A stretch of DNA of 64,000 nucleotides from Neglectibacter timonensis (GTDB lineage Bacteria > Bacillota > Clostridia > Oscillospirales > Acutalibacteraceae): positions 1,566,758 through 1,630,757 of the forward strand of contig NZ_LT160640.1 in NCBI RefSeq assembly GCF_900048895.1, written 5' to 3'. Of the stretch, positions 53,969 through 62,565 are shown piece after piece. The position numbers and the translations under genes were made by a program. The first letter of the stretch is position 1. Every line of letters starts with the position of its first letter. The notes under the pieces are model-generated. The model searched no databases and had not been told where the DNA came from. It saw only the letters and a program-made list of their open reading frames with translations.

Positions 53969-55224
53969 TTCAAAAGCTTCGCAGAAAATTTGTGGCCGTC
54001 GTCATGGGCGTAGCCGCCTTCCTTCTGCTCGCCGTGTTCGTCATTCTGCTGGTCACCACCCAGACCGGGATGGAACGGCAGGGCATGGACATGCTGGGAA
54101 GCGCTTTGGACAGCGCCCTGCGCAAGGACGGCTTTTTCAAGCAGGCCGTACCGGACGGCCTGCTTCCAGGAGAGGCAGAAAACAACGGCAGAAAGTGGAA
54201 CGGGCGGTTTAACGTCTTCACCGCGCTGGTGGACGGCGGCGGGAATGTCATTGTCCAGGCCAAGGTATCCTTTCTGCAGGAGGAGCTGGACTCGGAGGCC
54301 ATTGAGGAACTGGTTCGTACGGCTGCAGCTTCGTCCAGCTACTCAGGCGTGCTTCCTGCCAGCCATCTCCGCTATCTGAAAAGGGACGTGGGAAACAGCA
54401 TGATCGTGGCCTTTGCCGACACCTCGGGTGAGGCCAGTGCTATGGCGGAGCTGATCAAGAACTCCCTGATCGTAGGCCTCGCAACCCTGCTGGTATTCTT
54501 CGGCGCCAGTCTCCTTCTAGCCCGCTGGGCAGTCCGCCCCGTGGAGAAGGCCTGGCAGCAGCAGAAGCAGTTTGTAGGAGACGCCTCCCACGAGCTGAAA
54601 ACCCCTCTCACAGTAATCTTATCCAACGCCGACATGATCCTCAGCCATCCGGAGGAGCAGCCCCGGCGCTGGGCAGAAAATATCAAGGCGGAATCGGTGC
54701 GTATGAAGCATCTGACGGAGGAGCTGCTCTCCCTGACGAGGTCAGAGGACGCCCAACGGAAACCGGTGCTCCAACGGGTGGATTTTTCCTATCTGGTGAC
54801 CGACAGCATCCTGCTGTTCGACGCTTCGGTGTTCGAAAGCGGGAAAGCTTTATCCTACGATGTGGAGGAGGAAATCCATGTGGTGGGGGACGCCCCTGCC
54901 CTCTCCCAGCTGCTGGAGATCCTGCTGGACAACGCGGTGAAGTATTCCCCGGAGGGCGGAACCATCGCCCTCCGGCTGGAAACGGCAGGCAGAAATGCAA
55001 AACTTTCTGTCTCCAATACGGGGCAGCCCATACCTGAACAGGACCTTCCCCACATTTTTGAACGCTTTTACCGGGGAGACCCTTCCCGCCAATCCACCGG
55101 AGGCCATGGCCTCGGCCTGGCTATTGCCCGGAGCATCGTGGAGGTCCATAAGGGTAAAATTTGGGCAGAATGCCGAAATGGGCTCGTTATTTTTACCGTT
55201 TCACTCCCCTGTGAGAAAAAATAG
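53965..55224 (+). CDS. Sensor histidine kinase
   Basis: A 419-residue membrane kinase: helix 1 about 10-32, an extracytoplasmic sensor of about 130 residues, helix 2 about 165-185, then the dimerisation domain with phospho-His in GDASHELKTPLTV and the ATPase domain with N box LLDNAVKYS, GHGLGLAI G2 box and HIFERFYRGD F box. The sensor has no recognised fold and the signal is unknown. Coupled to the response regulator by ATGA overlap. Confidence 0.94.
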   Translation: MIQKLRRKFVAVVMGVAAFLLLAVFVILLVTTQTGMERQGMDMLGSALDSALRKDGFFKQAVPDGLLPGEAENNGRKWNGRFNVFTALVDGGGNVIVQAKVSFLQEELDSEAIEELVRTAAASSSYSGVLPASHLRYLKRDVGNSMIVAFADTSGEASAMAELIKNSLIVGLATLLVFFGASLLLARWAVRPVEKAWQQQKQFVGDASHELKTPLTVILSNADMILSHPEEQPRRWAENIKAESVRMKHLTEELLSLTRSEDAQRKPVLQRVDFSYLVTDSILLFDASVFESGKALSYDVEEEIHVVGDAPALSQLLEILLDNAVKYSPEGGTIALRLETAGRNAKLSVSNTGQPIPEQDLPHIFERFYRGDPSRQSTGGHGLGLAIARSIVEVHKGKIWAECRNGLVIFTVSLPCEKK

Positions 55225-55243
55225 CCGGAAAATAGGTTATAAA

Positions 55244-55308
55244 TTTTACGTCCATTCACAAAAAGTTCATCTTTTTTCAACAATTTCGCAATCTAGTTTC
55301 GGTATGCT
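55244..55308 (+). promoter_or_regulatory. Direct-repeat boxes and -10 upstream of the HEAT protein
   Basis: TTTTACG (55244), TTCAC (55255), TTCAT (55266) and TTCAA (55276) repeat about every 10-11 bases, then TATGCT at 55303-55308. The first element and the distance from last repeat to -10 match those at 53107-53174, so the same response regulator may bind. Confidence 0.45.
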
Positions 55309-55316
55309 TGCTGTTA

Positions 55317-55345
55317 GCAGACTAACAAACTGAAGTGTAGTCTGC
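55317..55345 (+). other. Stem-loop in the leader of the HEAT protein gene
   Basis: GCAGACTA/TAGTCTGC around a 13-base loop, without a T run. It would lie at the 5' end of the transcript and may stabilise it. Confidence 0.5.
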
Positions 55346-55382
55346 TGAAGGAAGAACAACATAATTGGAGGTCGTTGTTATT

Positions 55383-55718
55383 ATGTTCGGCAACAAATTA
55401 GACAAAATCCCAAAATTAGTAGAAGGCGGAAAAGAAGCTGCTCTCATCAAGCTGGCAAAGGACAAGGACAAGACTGTGAAGCTGGCCGCCATCGCAGCCC
55501 TGGGCAAGATCGGCAAGGATGATTCCTTCAATATCATGGTTCCCGATATGCTCATTGATGACGATCCGGACGTCCGCATCGCCGCTGCCCTGGCCCTCGG
55601 CGAGATGAAAAACGCCCATGCAAGCGCCCATCTGCGTTATTATCTTGAGCGTGAAAAGGACGCAAAAGTGGTTACGGCCATCAAGCAGGCAATTACCAGC
55701 CTGGGCGGCAGCGACTGA
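55383..55718 (+). CDS. HEAT-repeat protein
   Basis: A 111-residue helical solenoid: TVKLAAIAALGKIGKD, DVRIAAALALGEMKNA and AKVVTAIKQAITSLGG are three HEAT/PBS-lyase-type repeats. Start is the ATG at 55383 after TTGGAGG; the gene has its own promoter and terminator. Such proteins are protein-interaction scaffolds; its placement next to the kinase suggests it belongs to the regulon, but the partner is unknown. Confidence 0.82.
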   Translation: MFGNKLDKIPKLVEGGKEAALIKLAKDKDKTVKLAAIAALGKIGKDDSFNIMVPDMLIDDDPDVRIAAALALGEMKNAHASAHLRYYLEREKDAKVVTAIKQAITSLGGSD

Positions 55719-55757
55719 GTTTCCCTTTCTCTTTTTTTCCATCCATCTTCTGCTTGT

Positions 55758-55796
55758 AAGCCTTTCCGGGTTTTCCGGAGAGGCTTTTTGTTTTTA
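55758..55796 (+). terminator. Intrinsic terminator of the HEAT protein gene
   Basis: AAGCCTTTCCGG pairs with CCGGAGAGGCTT around a T-rich loop, then TTTTTG. Confidence 0.85.
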
Positions 55797-55960
55797 TCCT
55801 CCCCGGAAGCTTTCGGTTCTTTTGATTCGCTGTTAGATAAAAACACAGCCAGCCATACTAAAATTGGACTTTTTTTAAGTGAGATGATATGACACATGCC
55901 TGCATAGGAAGTCCGGGTTCAAATCTCTCTGAAAACGGCCTTTCCCTATGCTCTTTCCGA

Positions 55961-56012
55961 AAAAGGACACAGGACCGCGTGCGGCAATTCGCATGCGATC
56001 CTGTGTCCTTTT
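55961..56012. terminator. Terminator of the ABC transporter operon
   Basis: AAAAGGACACAGGA with TCCTGTGTCCTTTT around an imperfect inner stem, ending one base before the stop at 56013. T runs on both sides allow either direction. Confidence 0.85.
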
Positions 56013-56630
56013 CTATTCTCCGTCTGTCTCCACAGACAGTTCTACTACCCGTTGGCACACCCGGTCTGCCAGCGCCCGGTTATGGGTGACCATCAGCAGG
56101 CCCAGCTGCCGCTGTTCCACCTCTTTCAGCACCAGGTTCCAAATCTGTGCCTGGGTGATCACGTCCAGCATGGTACTCATCTCGTCGGCCAGCAGAAATT
56201 GTGTGCCCTCGAACAGGGAACGGGCCACGCAGAAACGCTGCAGCTCCCCGCCCGACAGCTCCCGGGGATACCGGCTGAGCCATTCCTCTTCGATTCCCAA
56301 AGCCTCCATGATTTCCCGGCGGAACATGCCGGATTCTTCCAGCACCTTCTTCATCTTCCACCTGGGGTTGATGGCCTTTTCCGGGTGCTGGTAGATCAGC
56401 TGGACCGGGCAGACGCCCTTTTGGGGCAGCGGCTTTCCGTCCAGCAGGATTTCTCCGGAAGCAGGCTTGAGATATCCTCCCATCAGCCGCAGCAGGGTGC
56501 TCTTGCCGTAGCCGCTGGGGCCCACCAGCCCAACCCGCTCCCCTTTTTCCACGGAAAGGCTGATCTCCCGGAGAATCCAAGGGGAATGTTCCCGATACCG
56601 GAAGCTCACGTTTTTTGCTTCAAGTCGCAT
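56013..56630 (-). CDS. Peptide/nickel-type ABC transporter ATPase, short form
   Basis: A 205-residue ABC ATPase with Walker A GPSGYGKST, Walker B FLLADEMSTMLD, signature ELSGGELQR and switch His in MVTHNRA. OppF/NikE proteins usually run beyond 260 residues and end with an oligopeptide-transporter C-terminal domain, which is absent here. Overlaps the preceding ATPase by 11 bases. Last gene of the five-gene transporter operon. Confidence 0.87.
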   Translation of the reverse strand: MRLEAKNVSFRYREHSPWILREISLSVEKGERVGLVGPSGYGKSTLLRLMGGYLKPASGEILLDGKPLPQKGVCPVQLIYQHPEKAINPRWKMKKVLEESGMFRREIMEALGIEEEWLSRYPRELSGGELQRFCVARSLFEGTQFLLADEMSTMLDVITQAQIWNLVLKEVEQRQLGLLMVTHNRALADRVCQRVVELSVETDGE

Positions 56631-57567
56631 GAATACACCTCACCATCCCGCCTCGCAGCTCTCTCATGGGGATTTCCCCACCGCATTCCTCCGTCCGCCA
56701 GGGGCATCTCGGCGCGTACAGGCAGCCCTTGGGAAGCGCCTTGGCATAGGGCTGAAAGCCAGGAACCGGCTGAAAACCGTTTTGGGGCAGCGCGTTCCAC
56801 AGCGCCTTGGAATAGGGGTGGCGCAGCGCCTCCGGCCCCCGGAGGAAATCCCCGGAGGGAGCGGTCTCCACCGTGGTTCCCGCATAGAATACTGCCACCC
56901 TGTCGGCCACTTGAAAGGCCAGATCGATGTCATGGGTGATGAGGACCACCGCCCTGCCCTCGTCCGCCAGCTCCCGAAAACATTGAAGAGCCTCCAGCGC
57001 CATCTCCAAATCCATGCCGGGCGTGGGCTCGTCCGCCAGAATCAAACTTGCCCCGCTGAGCACCGCCGTGGACACCAGCACCCTTCTGGCCATGCCGCCG
57101 GAAAGCTGAAACGGGTAAAGGCGATCTACCGCCTCTGCCAGATGAAACCGATCGAACACCTCTCTCTGCCGCTGTCTCCTCTCACGGCTGGGACGGGGCC
57201 CCGTCACCTGCGGTCCCACCTTCATGGAAGGATCCAGAAAGGTGACCGACTGAGGAACCAGGGCAAATTCCTTTCCCCTGAGCCGTTCCATGTCCTTTTG
57301 CTCCAGGAGCTTTCCTCCATAGGAAATCTCCCCTTCCACAGAGGCGTTTTCCGGCAGAAGGCCCATAACGGCATGGGCCAGCAAGCTTTTTCCCGAACCG
57401 CTGGAACCGGCTACCGCCACAATTTCACCCGGCCTCACATCCAGGTTCAGGTTCGAAATCACCTTCAGGTCGTACTGCTCCAGGCCCCTGTCGTACATCC
57501 GGAAGGACACGGAGAGGTTTTTCACCTCCAAAACAGGCCCGGCGACAGCTGTGCTCTTTCGCTCCAT
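56620..57567 (-). CDS. Peptide/nickel-type ABC transporter ATPase, OppD-like
   Basis: A 315-residue ATPase with Walker A GSSGSGKSL, signature QLSGGMARR, Walker B LILADEPTPGMD and the C-terminal oligopeptide-transporter signature GCLYAPRCPWRTEECG with two Cys. The start at 57567 has AGGGGGAG; an ATG 18 bases upstream lacks it. It lies 10 bases after the permease gene. Confidence 0.92.
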   Translation of the reverse strand: MERKSTAVAGPVLEVKNLSVSFRMYDRGLEQYDLKVISNLNLDVRPGEIVAVAGSSGSGKSLLAHAVMGLLPENASVEGEISYGGKLLEQKDMERLRGKEFALVPQSVTFLDPSMKVGPQVTGPRPSRERRQRQREVFDRFHLAEAVDRLYPFQLSGGMARRVLVSTAVLSGASLILADEPTPGMDLEMALEALQCFRELADEGRAVVLITHDIDLAFQVADRVAVFYAGTTVETAPSGDFLRGPEALRHPYSKALWNALPQNGFQPVPGFQPYAKALPKGCLYAPRCPWRTEECGGEIPMRELRGGMVRCIHAT

Positions 57568-57577
57568 TTCTCTCCCC

Positions 57578-58414
57578 CTATTCATGCGCGCTGTATGGAT
57601 CCATAATTTTTTTCAAATTCTCTCCCAGCCGGTCAAACAGCAGAACAATCACTACCAGCATCAGCCCGGGGAAAAATGCCAGCCACCAGGCCCCTGTAGA
57701 AAGGTATTTCATGGATTCGGACAGGATGATGCCGATGGCGGGCTGCTCCGGAGACAGCCCAAAACCCAGGAAAGTCAGCGAAGATTCATGCATGATCGCG
57801 TGAGGGAACATGAGGATGAGTCCGATCAGAAATTGGGGAACCATGTGGGGCAGAATGTGCTTTCCCGTAATCCACCAGCTGCTGTGCCCCAGCTTGCGGG
57901 AAACCTCGATATATTGCTGCGAACGGATCTGCAGCACCTCGCTGCGAATGATACGCGCAAGCCCTGTCCAGTGCGTCACCGCCACGCCGATCAGCACGCC
58001 CTTCAAGCCCTTGCCGCAGGCAAATGCGATGAGGATCAACAAAACCGTGTGGGGAATTCCCATCACCAGGTCAATGAGCCAATTCATGAAATGATCCAGC
58101 TTTGTGGAGCCGGTAGCCGCCGCCACCCCAACAATGAGGGCGATTACCGCGCTTACCGAGGAGGCCACTGTTCCCACTATGATGCTGATGGAAAGCCCCT
58201 TGACCGTGCGCACCAGCATATCCCTCCCCAACAGATCCGTGCCGAAGGGATGTTCCCAGGAAGGCTGCAGCCCTTTTTGGGAAAAATCAGCCTGCACCAG
58301 CTCATCCCCCAGCAGGACGCCTGCCAGAAAAATTCCGGCCAGAACCGCCGCAATCATTGCAGCAGCAGCAATGGTACGGGTTCTCCGGTTGATTTTGAAG
58401 GCCTTATGTTTCAT
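57578..58414 (-). CDS. Peptide/nickel-type ABC permease, OppC-like
   Basis: A 278-residue permease with an N-terminal soluble stretch containing HPFGTDLLGRDMLVRT, five to six membrane helices and the EAA loop near VSRKLGHSSWWITGKHILPH. The frame is open a further 105 codons upstream inside the oppB-like gene, but MKHKAFKI at 58414 is the family start. The two permease genes overlap by 11 bases. Confidence 0.9.
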   Translation of the reverse strand: MKHKAFKINRRTRTIAAAAMIAAVLAGIFLAGVLLGDELVQADFSQKGLQPSWEHPFGTDLLGRDMLVRTVKGLSISIIVGTVASSVSAVIALIVGVAAATGSTKLDHFMNWLIDLVMGIPHTVLLILIAFACGKGLKGVLIGVAVTHWTGLARIIRSEVLQIRSQQYIEVSRKLGHSSWWITGKHILPHMVPQFLIGLILMFPHAIMHESSLTFLGFGLSPEQPAIGIILSESMKYLSTGAWWLAFFPGLMLVVIVLLFDRLGENLKKIMDPYSAHE

Positions 58415-59399
58415 GGTCGAAGCCCTCCCTGATCTGCGGATCCGCAATGGAACAGATGATATTGGCAAGCAGATTACCCACAAACACAAACACCGCGCTG
58501 AACAGGGTGATGCCCAGCAGAAGGGGAATGTCCGACCCCATTCCCGCGGCGGCTGCCGCGGCCCCCAGGCCCGGATAGGAAAACACATTTTCCGCCAGTA
58601 CAGACCCGCCGAACAGCTCGCTGAAGGAGCCGAACTGCATGGTGACGGCAGGCAGCAGGATGTTCCGCAGCCCATGGCGCCGCAGCACCTGGAACCGGGA
58701 TTCCCCCCGGGCCCTCGCAAACAGCACATAATCGCTTTCCAGGACGTCCACCAGCTTTTCCCGGGTGTGCAGCGCTATATTGGCAAAGGACAAAAAGCTC
58801 AGCGTGAGGGCAGGAAGGATTAGGTGATGAATCCGCTGCCAGATGGTGACCTGATCGGCGGGCAGCCCTTTCGGGACGCTCATACCCATGGGGAACCAGC
58901 CCAGCTGCACCGAAAAGAGCATCAGGAACACGATGCCGATCCAAAAGGTGGGGATAGAACACATGGTCAGGCACAGCTTTTTGAGAATTTTATCCGGCCA
59001 TTTTCCATGAAAATTTCCCATGATGCAGCCGATGGTGAAGCCAAGGATTCCAGAAAAGGCCCAGGCTGTCAGCATCAGCGCCAGAGAGGCCAGAAACTTT
59101 TCCCCAATGATATCCAGCACCGGCCTCCTGTAAATCAGGGAGGTGCCGAAATCCCCGTGCAGGATGGAGCCCGCCCACAGAAAGAACCGCTCCAGCGGCG
59201 GCTTATCCAGGCCCCAGTATTCCGCGATTTTCTCACGCTGCTCCATGCTCACGTTGGGCACGGCGCCCACATACTGCTGCACCGGATCCACCGGCGACAG
59301 GCTGACCAGCACAAAACTGACGATGCTGATGGCAATCAGAAGCGTAACAAACCGAAGCGCATACCTGCCTACATTCTTCCAGATTCTTTTTCCGCTCAT
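58404..59399 (-). CDS. Peptide/nickel-type ABC permease, OppB-like
   Basis: A 331-residue permease with six predicted membrane helices. The N-terminal FVLVSLSPVDPVQQYVG and the cytoplasmic EAA loop DYVLFARARGESRFQVLRRHGLRN are typical of DppB/NikB/OppB. GGGGGAG precedes the ATG. Follows the binding-protein gene after 63 bases that contain a small GGAAGC/GCTTCC dyad, which may set binding protein above permease levels. Confidence 0.92.
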   Translation of the reverse strand: MSGKRIWKNVGRYALRFVTLLIAISIVSFVLVSLSPVDPVQQYVGAVPNVSMEQREKIAEYWGLDKPPLERFFLWAGSILHGDFGTSLIYRRPVLDIIGEKFLASLALMLTAWAFSGILGFTIGCIMGNFHGKWPDKILKKLCLTMCSIPTFWIGIVFLMLFSVQLGWFPMGMSVPKGLPADQVTIWQRIHHLILPALTLSFLSFANIALHTREKLVDVLESDYVLFARARGESRFQVLRRHGLRNILLPAVTMQFGSFSELFGGSVLAENVFSYPGLGAAAAAAGMGSDIPLLLGITLFSAVFVFVGNLLANIICSIADPQIREGFDHET

Positions 59400-59462
59400 C
59401 TTCTCCCCCTCATCCTTCCCATGAAAAAGGAAGACGGAAGCTGCTTCCGCCCTCCTGCCATA

Positions 59463-61145
59463 TCATTCCGTCCAGGTCCACTCGGCCAGGTTCGCCACCA
59501 GCGGCCAGGCCGCTCCATGGGCGTGAATTCTCTGCCGGCCGATATCCAGCCCGTCTTTCACGTAGTACAGGTGGGACATGTTGACATAGAAGGCCCAGGG
59601 CGCTTCCCCTCTCATAGAGGTGCCCGTGGTTCCGTCCCACTGAGCTTTCTTCCACCATTCCAGGGATTCCTCCATGGATTTGGAATTCATGGCCCTGTCA
59701 AGGTATCCGTCCACCGTCCCGCTGGTAAAAAATTCCGGGTTGTAAAAATCTATCTTTCCCGCGTTGCTGCTGTGAAAGAGCATATACGAGGTCATGGGAC
59801 TGTCGGAGCCCCAGCCCATGATCATCGGCTCGGAAAACATCCGTGCCACCGTATCGTTGGCGCTGACTCCCTCCACCGTGACGGCGATTCCCAGGTTTTC
59901 CCTTGCCTGGTTCGCCACCGACATGGCCACCGCCTGCCGCATGGAATCCCCCGCGAAATACATCAGGTTGAACGCCGCTTTCAGGCCGTCCTTTTCCCGG
60001 ACGCCGTCTCCGTCGCTGTCCTTCCAGCCGGCCTCTTCCAGCAGCTGCACCGCATAGTCCACGTCCGTCTCAATCACATCCTCCTCATTCCACCAGGGAA
60101 GCCCGTCGCATTCGGAATAGGCAGGATGCGCAAACCCGTTTAAGGCCTCGCTGATGATCCGGTCCCGGTCAATCCCATAGGACATGGCCTTGCGGACGGC
60201 CAGGTCGGAGGTGACGTTGTTGCCGATTTTGTAGCCGTCCTCCGTGGTTTTGCCTTCCTCCGGCAGGACAGGAAAGGTGATCCCCCTGTTGTCCACAGAG
60301 TCCACGGAGACCACGCGCATTCCATCGATCTCCGTGCCGGCCAGGGTTGCGGAGGTCAAAGCGATATCTACCTCTCCCGCTTTGGCAGCCACAAAGCGGG
60401 CGTCCTCCTCCTGCACCAGGAAAACCGCCTTTTTGATGGCGGGCTGTTCCCCATAATAGCTCTCGTTTGCCTCTAAAATAAACTGCTGGCCCTTGTCCCA
60501 CTGGGTCAGCCGGTAAGGCCCCGAACCGATGGGCTCCATCCCGAACTTGTCGGTATAGGAATCCTTCGGCACAATCCCCGCACCCGCCACCGTATAGATG
60601 AAGGTGACGCAGGGCCTGGTCATTTTAAACTCCACTGTGGAGCCGTCCAGTGCGGTACAGCTCTCCATCATGGTGAGGTCCACATAGGTTGCCTTTTCTT
60701 TTGTGGTATTGAAGGTGAACGCCACGTCTTCTGCGTCCAGCTTTTCCCCATTGCTGAAGGTCACGCCGTCCCGGAGCTGAAAGGTCCAGGTCAGGCCGTC
60801 CTCACTCATGCTGTAGCCGGTGGCCAGGTCGTTTTCCAGCTGGTTTTCACCGTTTACCTTGACCAGCGTACTGAACAGCGGCGAACCGGAATAGCCGAAA
60901 CCCTCGCAGGGGTCCCAGGTATCCGGATCGCTGGAAAACCCGATCGTCACCTCCGTTTTCCCAGGGGTATTCTCCCCGTCTGAACCGGACCCCTCTATCG
61001 TACCGGCGGAGGAAGCTGTTCCCGGCTGTGCCTCGCCCTGCGTCCCCTTTCCCAAATTCGTACCTGAATCCCCGGAAGGAGCGCATCCTGTCAGGAGCAG
61101 CGCGGCTGTGATTACGGCGGCGGCCGCCCTTACTATTTTTTTCAT
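59463..61145 (-). CDS. ABC transporter substrate-binding lipoprotein (SBP family 5)
   Basis: A 560-residue lipoprotein: signal peptide MKKIVRAAAAVITAALLLTGC with lipobox LLTGC (C21), then a Thr/Gly-rich linker and the family 5 fold (FSNGEKLDAEDVAFTFN, GSGPYRLTQWDKGQQF, LAVRKAMSYGIDRDRI). The family carries peptides, nickel chelates or glycans; the ligand cannot be read off. The start at 61145 follows GAGGGAAAG. It is first in the operon, behind a structured leader. Confidence 0.9.
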   Translation of the reverse strand: MKKIVRAAAAVITAALLLTGCAPSGDSGTNLGKGTQGEAQPGTASSAGTIEGSGSDGENTPGKTEVTIGFSSDPDTWDPCEGFGYSGSPLFSTLVKVNGENQLENDLATGYSMSEDGLTWTFQLRDGVTFSNGEKLDAEDVAFTFNTTKEKATYVDLTMMESCTALDGSTVEFKMTRPCVTFIYTVAGAGIVPKDSYTDKFGMEPIGSGPYRLTQWDKGQQFILEANESYYGEQPAIKKAVFLVQEEDARFVAAKAGEVDIALTSATLAGTEIDGMRVVSVDSVDNRGITFPVLPEEGKTTEDGYKIGNNVTSDLAVRKAMSYGIDRDRIISEALNGFAHPAYSECDGLPWWNEEDVIETDVDYAVQLLEEAGWKDSDGDGVREKDGLKAAFNLMYFAGDSMRQAVAMSVANQARENLGIAVTVEGVSANDTVARMFSEPMIMGWGSDSPMTSYMLFHSSNAGKIDFYNPEFFTSGTVDGYLDRAMNSKSMEESLEWWKKAQWDGTTGTSMRGEAPWAFYVNMSHLYYVKDGLDIGRQRIHAHGAAWPLVANLAEWTWTE

Positions 61146-61186
61146 TTCTGCTTTCCCTCTTTCCCGTCCTGGCTTTTTCCCGTCAT

Positions 61187-61329
61187 AAAAAAAGAAGGCG
61201 CAACAATTCTGTTGCACCTTCCAGCGCCCAAACAGCCTTCTTTGGCTGTAAATCCTTCAAAACATTGAGCAGTGAAACCGGGTTTGCTCCTGCAAACAAA
61301 GACGGCTTCCTGCCGCTTTTCCGAGGTTT
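61187..61329 (-). ncRNA. Structured leader RNA with terminator (candidate riboswitch/attenuator)
   Basis: Between the promoter and the binding-protein gene the minus-strand RNA holds two hairpins with A-G-G-A loops, CGGC-AGGAA-GCCG (61303-61315) and GUUUGC-AGGA-GCAAAC (61282-61297), which may be enclosed by AAACC/GGUUU as a three-way junction. A third hairpin ACAGCC/GGCUGU lies at 61232-61249. A terminator follows (12-bp arms 61194-61205/61210-61221, one mismatch, then seven T). No known riboswitch class was recognised. Confidence 0.6.
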
Positions 61330-61358
61330 ATCGTAGCATGCAGGCAGCGATTTGTCAA
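61330..61358 (-). promoter_or_regulatory. Promoter of the ABC transporter operon
   Basis: Minus strand TTGACA (61353-61358), 17 bases, TACGAT (61330-61335). Transcription starts just before the leader RNA. Confidence 0.8.
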
Positions 61359-61469
61359 CCGTCCGCCTAGTTTCAAAACGAAATTTAGGCATAACAGCTA
61401 AATTTCATCAGGTTAAAGCAGACTCTACATGCAGCTATTTTCCAGGAAATTCCCACCGCAGCCTACAGC

Positions 61470-62351
61470 CTAAACAGCGCCGGGCGGCGCGCCCTGCTTC
61501 CGGTACGCCCTAGGGCTGCAGCCGTAGAAACTTTTGAACGCCGAGGAAAAATGCTCTACCGAGGAATAGCCCAGCAGTTCCGCTATGGCGGTGACGCTTC
61601 TGCCCTCGTCGGAAAGCAGGAGCACCGCAGCCGACATCCTGGCCTCGGTCTTTTTCTGGAGAAAGGTCTTTCCGTAAAGCTTCTTCAGCAGGCGTTCCGT
61701 CTGCCTGGCGCCAAGCCCCAGCCTGTCCGCCAGTTCCTCCAGGGAAAGGCTCTGGTATTCATAGAGAAAATAATCCTCGATGATCACCGCCGATTTCTCC
61801 GTCAGAGAGGAGCGGCCTGCCGGAGCGTCGGTTCCGGCGTATTCCTCACAGCTTCTCACCAGCTTCACCACCAGGGATTTCAGCAGCGCCTCCGCTTGAA
61901 TCACGTATCCTGTCCGGCGCTGCTCCAGCTCCTCAAACACCTCCTCCAGCAGAACGCCCACCCGCTGGGTATCTCTTCCGAACCAGAAGGAGGTGCGGGC
62001 AAAGGCCCGGAGCACTGCTTCCTCCCCGGGAGCCCGGCCGCCGTGCCTGCGCCCTTCCTCCAGCTTGAAATAGACGCAGTATTCGCACATGGGGTCCCGG
62101 CTGTCCGGCGTCTGCGCGTGTTCCGTGTGGGGACCGGTTACATAGAGCGTGCCGGGAGAAATTTCATACCGCCTGCCGCCGACCTGCGCTGTCCCGTATC
62201 CGGAGGCAATATAATGAATTTCAAAGCTCCCCCCGCCATGGCTGTGGCTGGGGATGGTGCGCCGCAGCTGCTCATAAACCAGGTTCAGTACCTGGAAGAC
62301 AGCGCCTCCCAGGGAAAAGCTCAGATCCAAATCACCGAAGCCCACCCGCAT
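61470..62351 (-). CDS. AraC-family transcriptional regulator
   Basis: About 293 residues. The N-terminal cupin-like sensor (SHSHGGGSFEIHYIASGYGT, YEISPGTLYVTGPHTEHAQ) precedes two HTH motifs (LSLEELADRLGLGARQTERLLK and VTAIAELLGYSSVEHFSSAF, ending FKSFYGCSPRAYRK). Start at 62351 follows GAGGGAGG. Divergent from the dehydrogenase gene, which has a -10 (62482-62487) without a proper -35, fitting activation by this protein. Whether it also acts on the ABC operon downstream of it is unknown. Confidence 0.92.
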   Translation of the reverse strand: MRVGFGDLDLSFSLGGAVFQVLNLVYEQLRRTIPSHSHGGGSFEIHYIASGYGTAQVGGRRYEISPGTLYVTGPHTEHAQTPDSRDPMCEYCVYFKLEEGRRHGGRAPGEEAVLRAFARTSFWFGRDTQRVGVLLEEVFEELEQRRTGYVIQAEALLKSLVVKLVRSCEEYAGTDAPAGRSSLTEKSAVIIEDYFLYEYQSLSLEELADRLGLGARQTERLLKKLYGKTFLQKKTEARMSAAVLLLSDEGRSVTAIAELLGYSSVEHFSSAFKSFYGCSPRAYRKQGAPPGAV

Positions 62352-62481
62352 CGCAGAAACCTCCCTCTTTGCTTCCAGTGTAGCATATGCGCGGAAGCGA
62401 GACAAGCAAAACCTGCGCTGACACGACAAAAATTCCTGTAAGTAGTCGATTCCCTCTCTAATACTTTTTTCTCTTCCACAC

Positions 62482-62487
62482 TATAAT
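62482..62487 (+). promoter_or_regulatory. Likely activator-dependent -10 of the dehydrogenase gene
   Basis: TATAAT about 80 bases before the start, with no recognisable -35 at 16-18 bases upstream. Consistent with an AraC-activated promoter. Confidence 0.5.
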
Positions 62488-62565
62488 GGAGACAACAGGG
62501 AACGGCCAGGAACTATGAGGGCACGTTTCAAAACCGATACGTTATTTGTAAGGGAGGTTGTCAAT

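Noticed and set aside
61187-61329. Known riboswitch classes for the leader (NiCo, mini-ykkC, T-box, c-di-GMP)
   Set aside because: AGGA loops differ from the ACGR loops of mini-ykkC; no T-box sequence or specifier stem, and the conserved NiCo and GEMM cores are not seen. A covariance-model scan would settle it.
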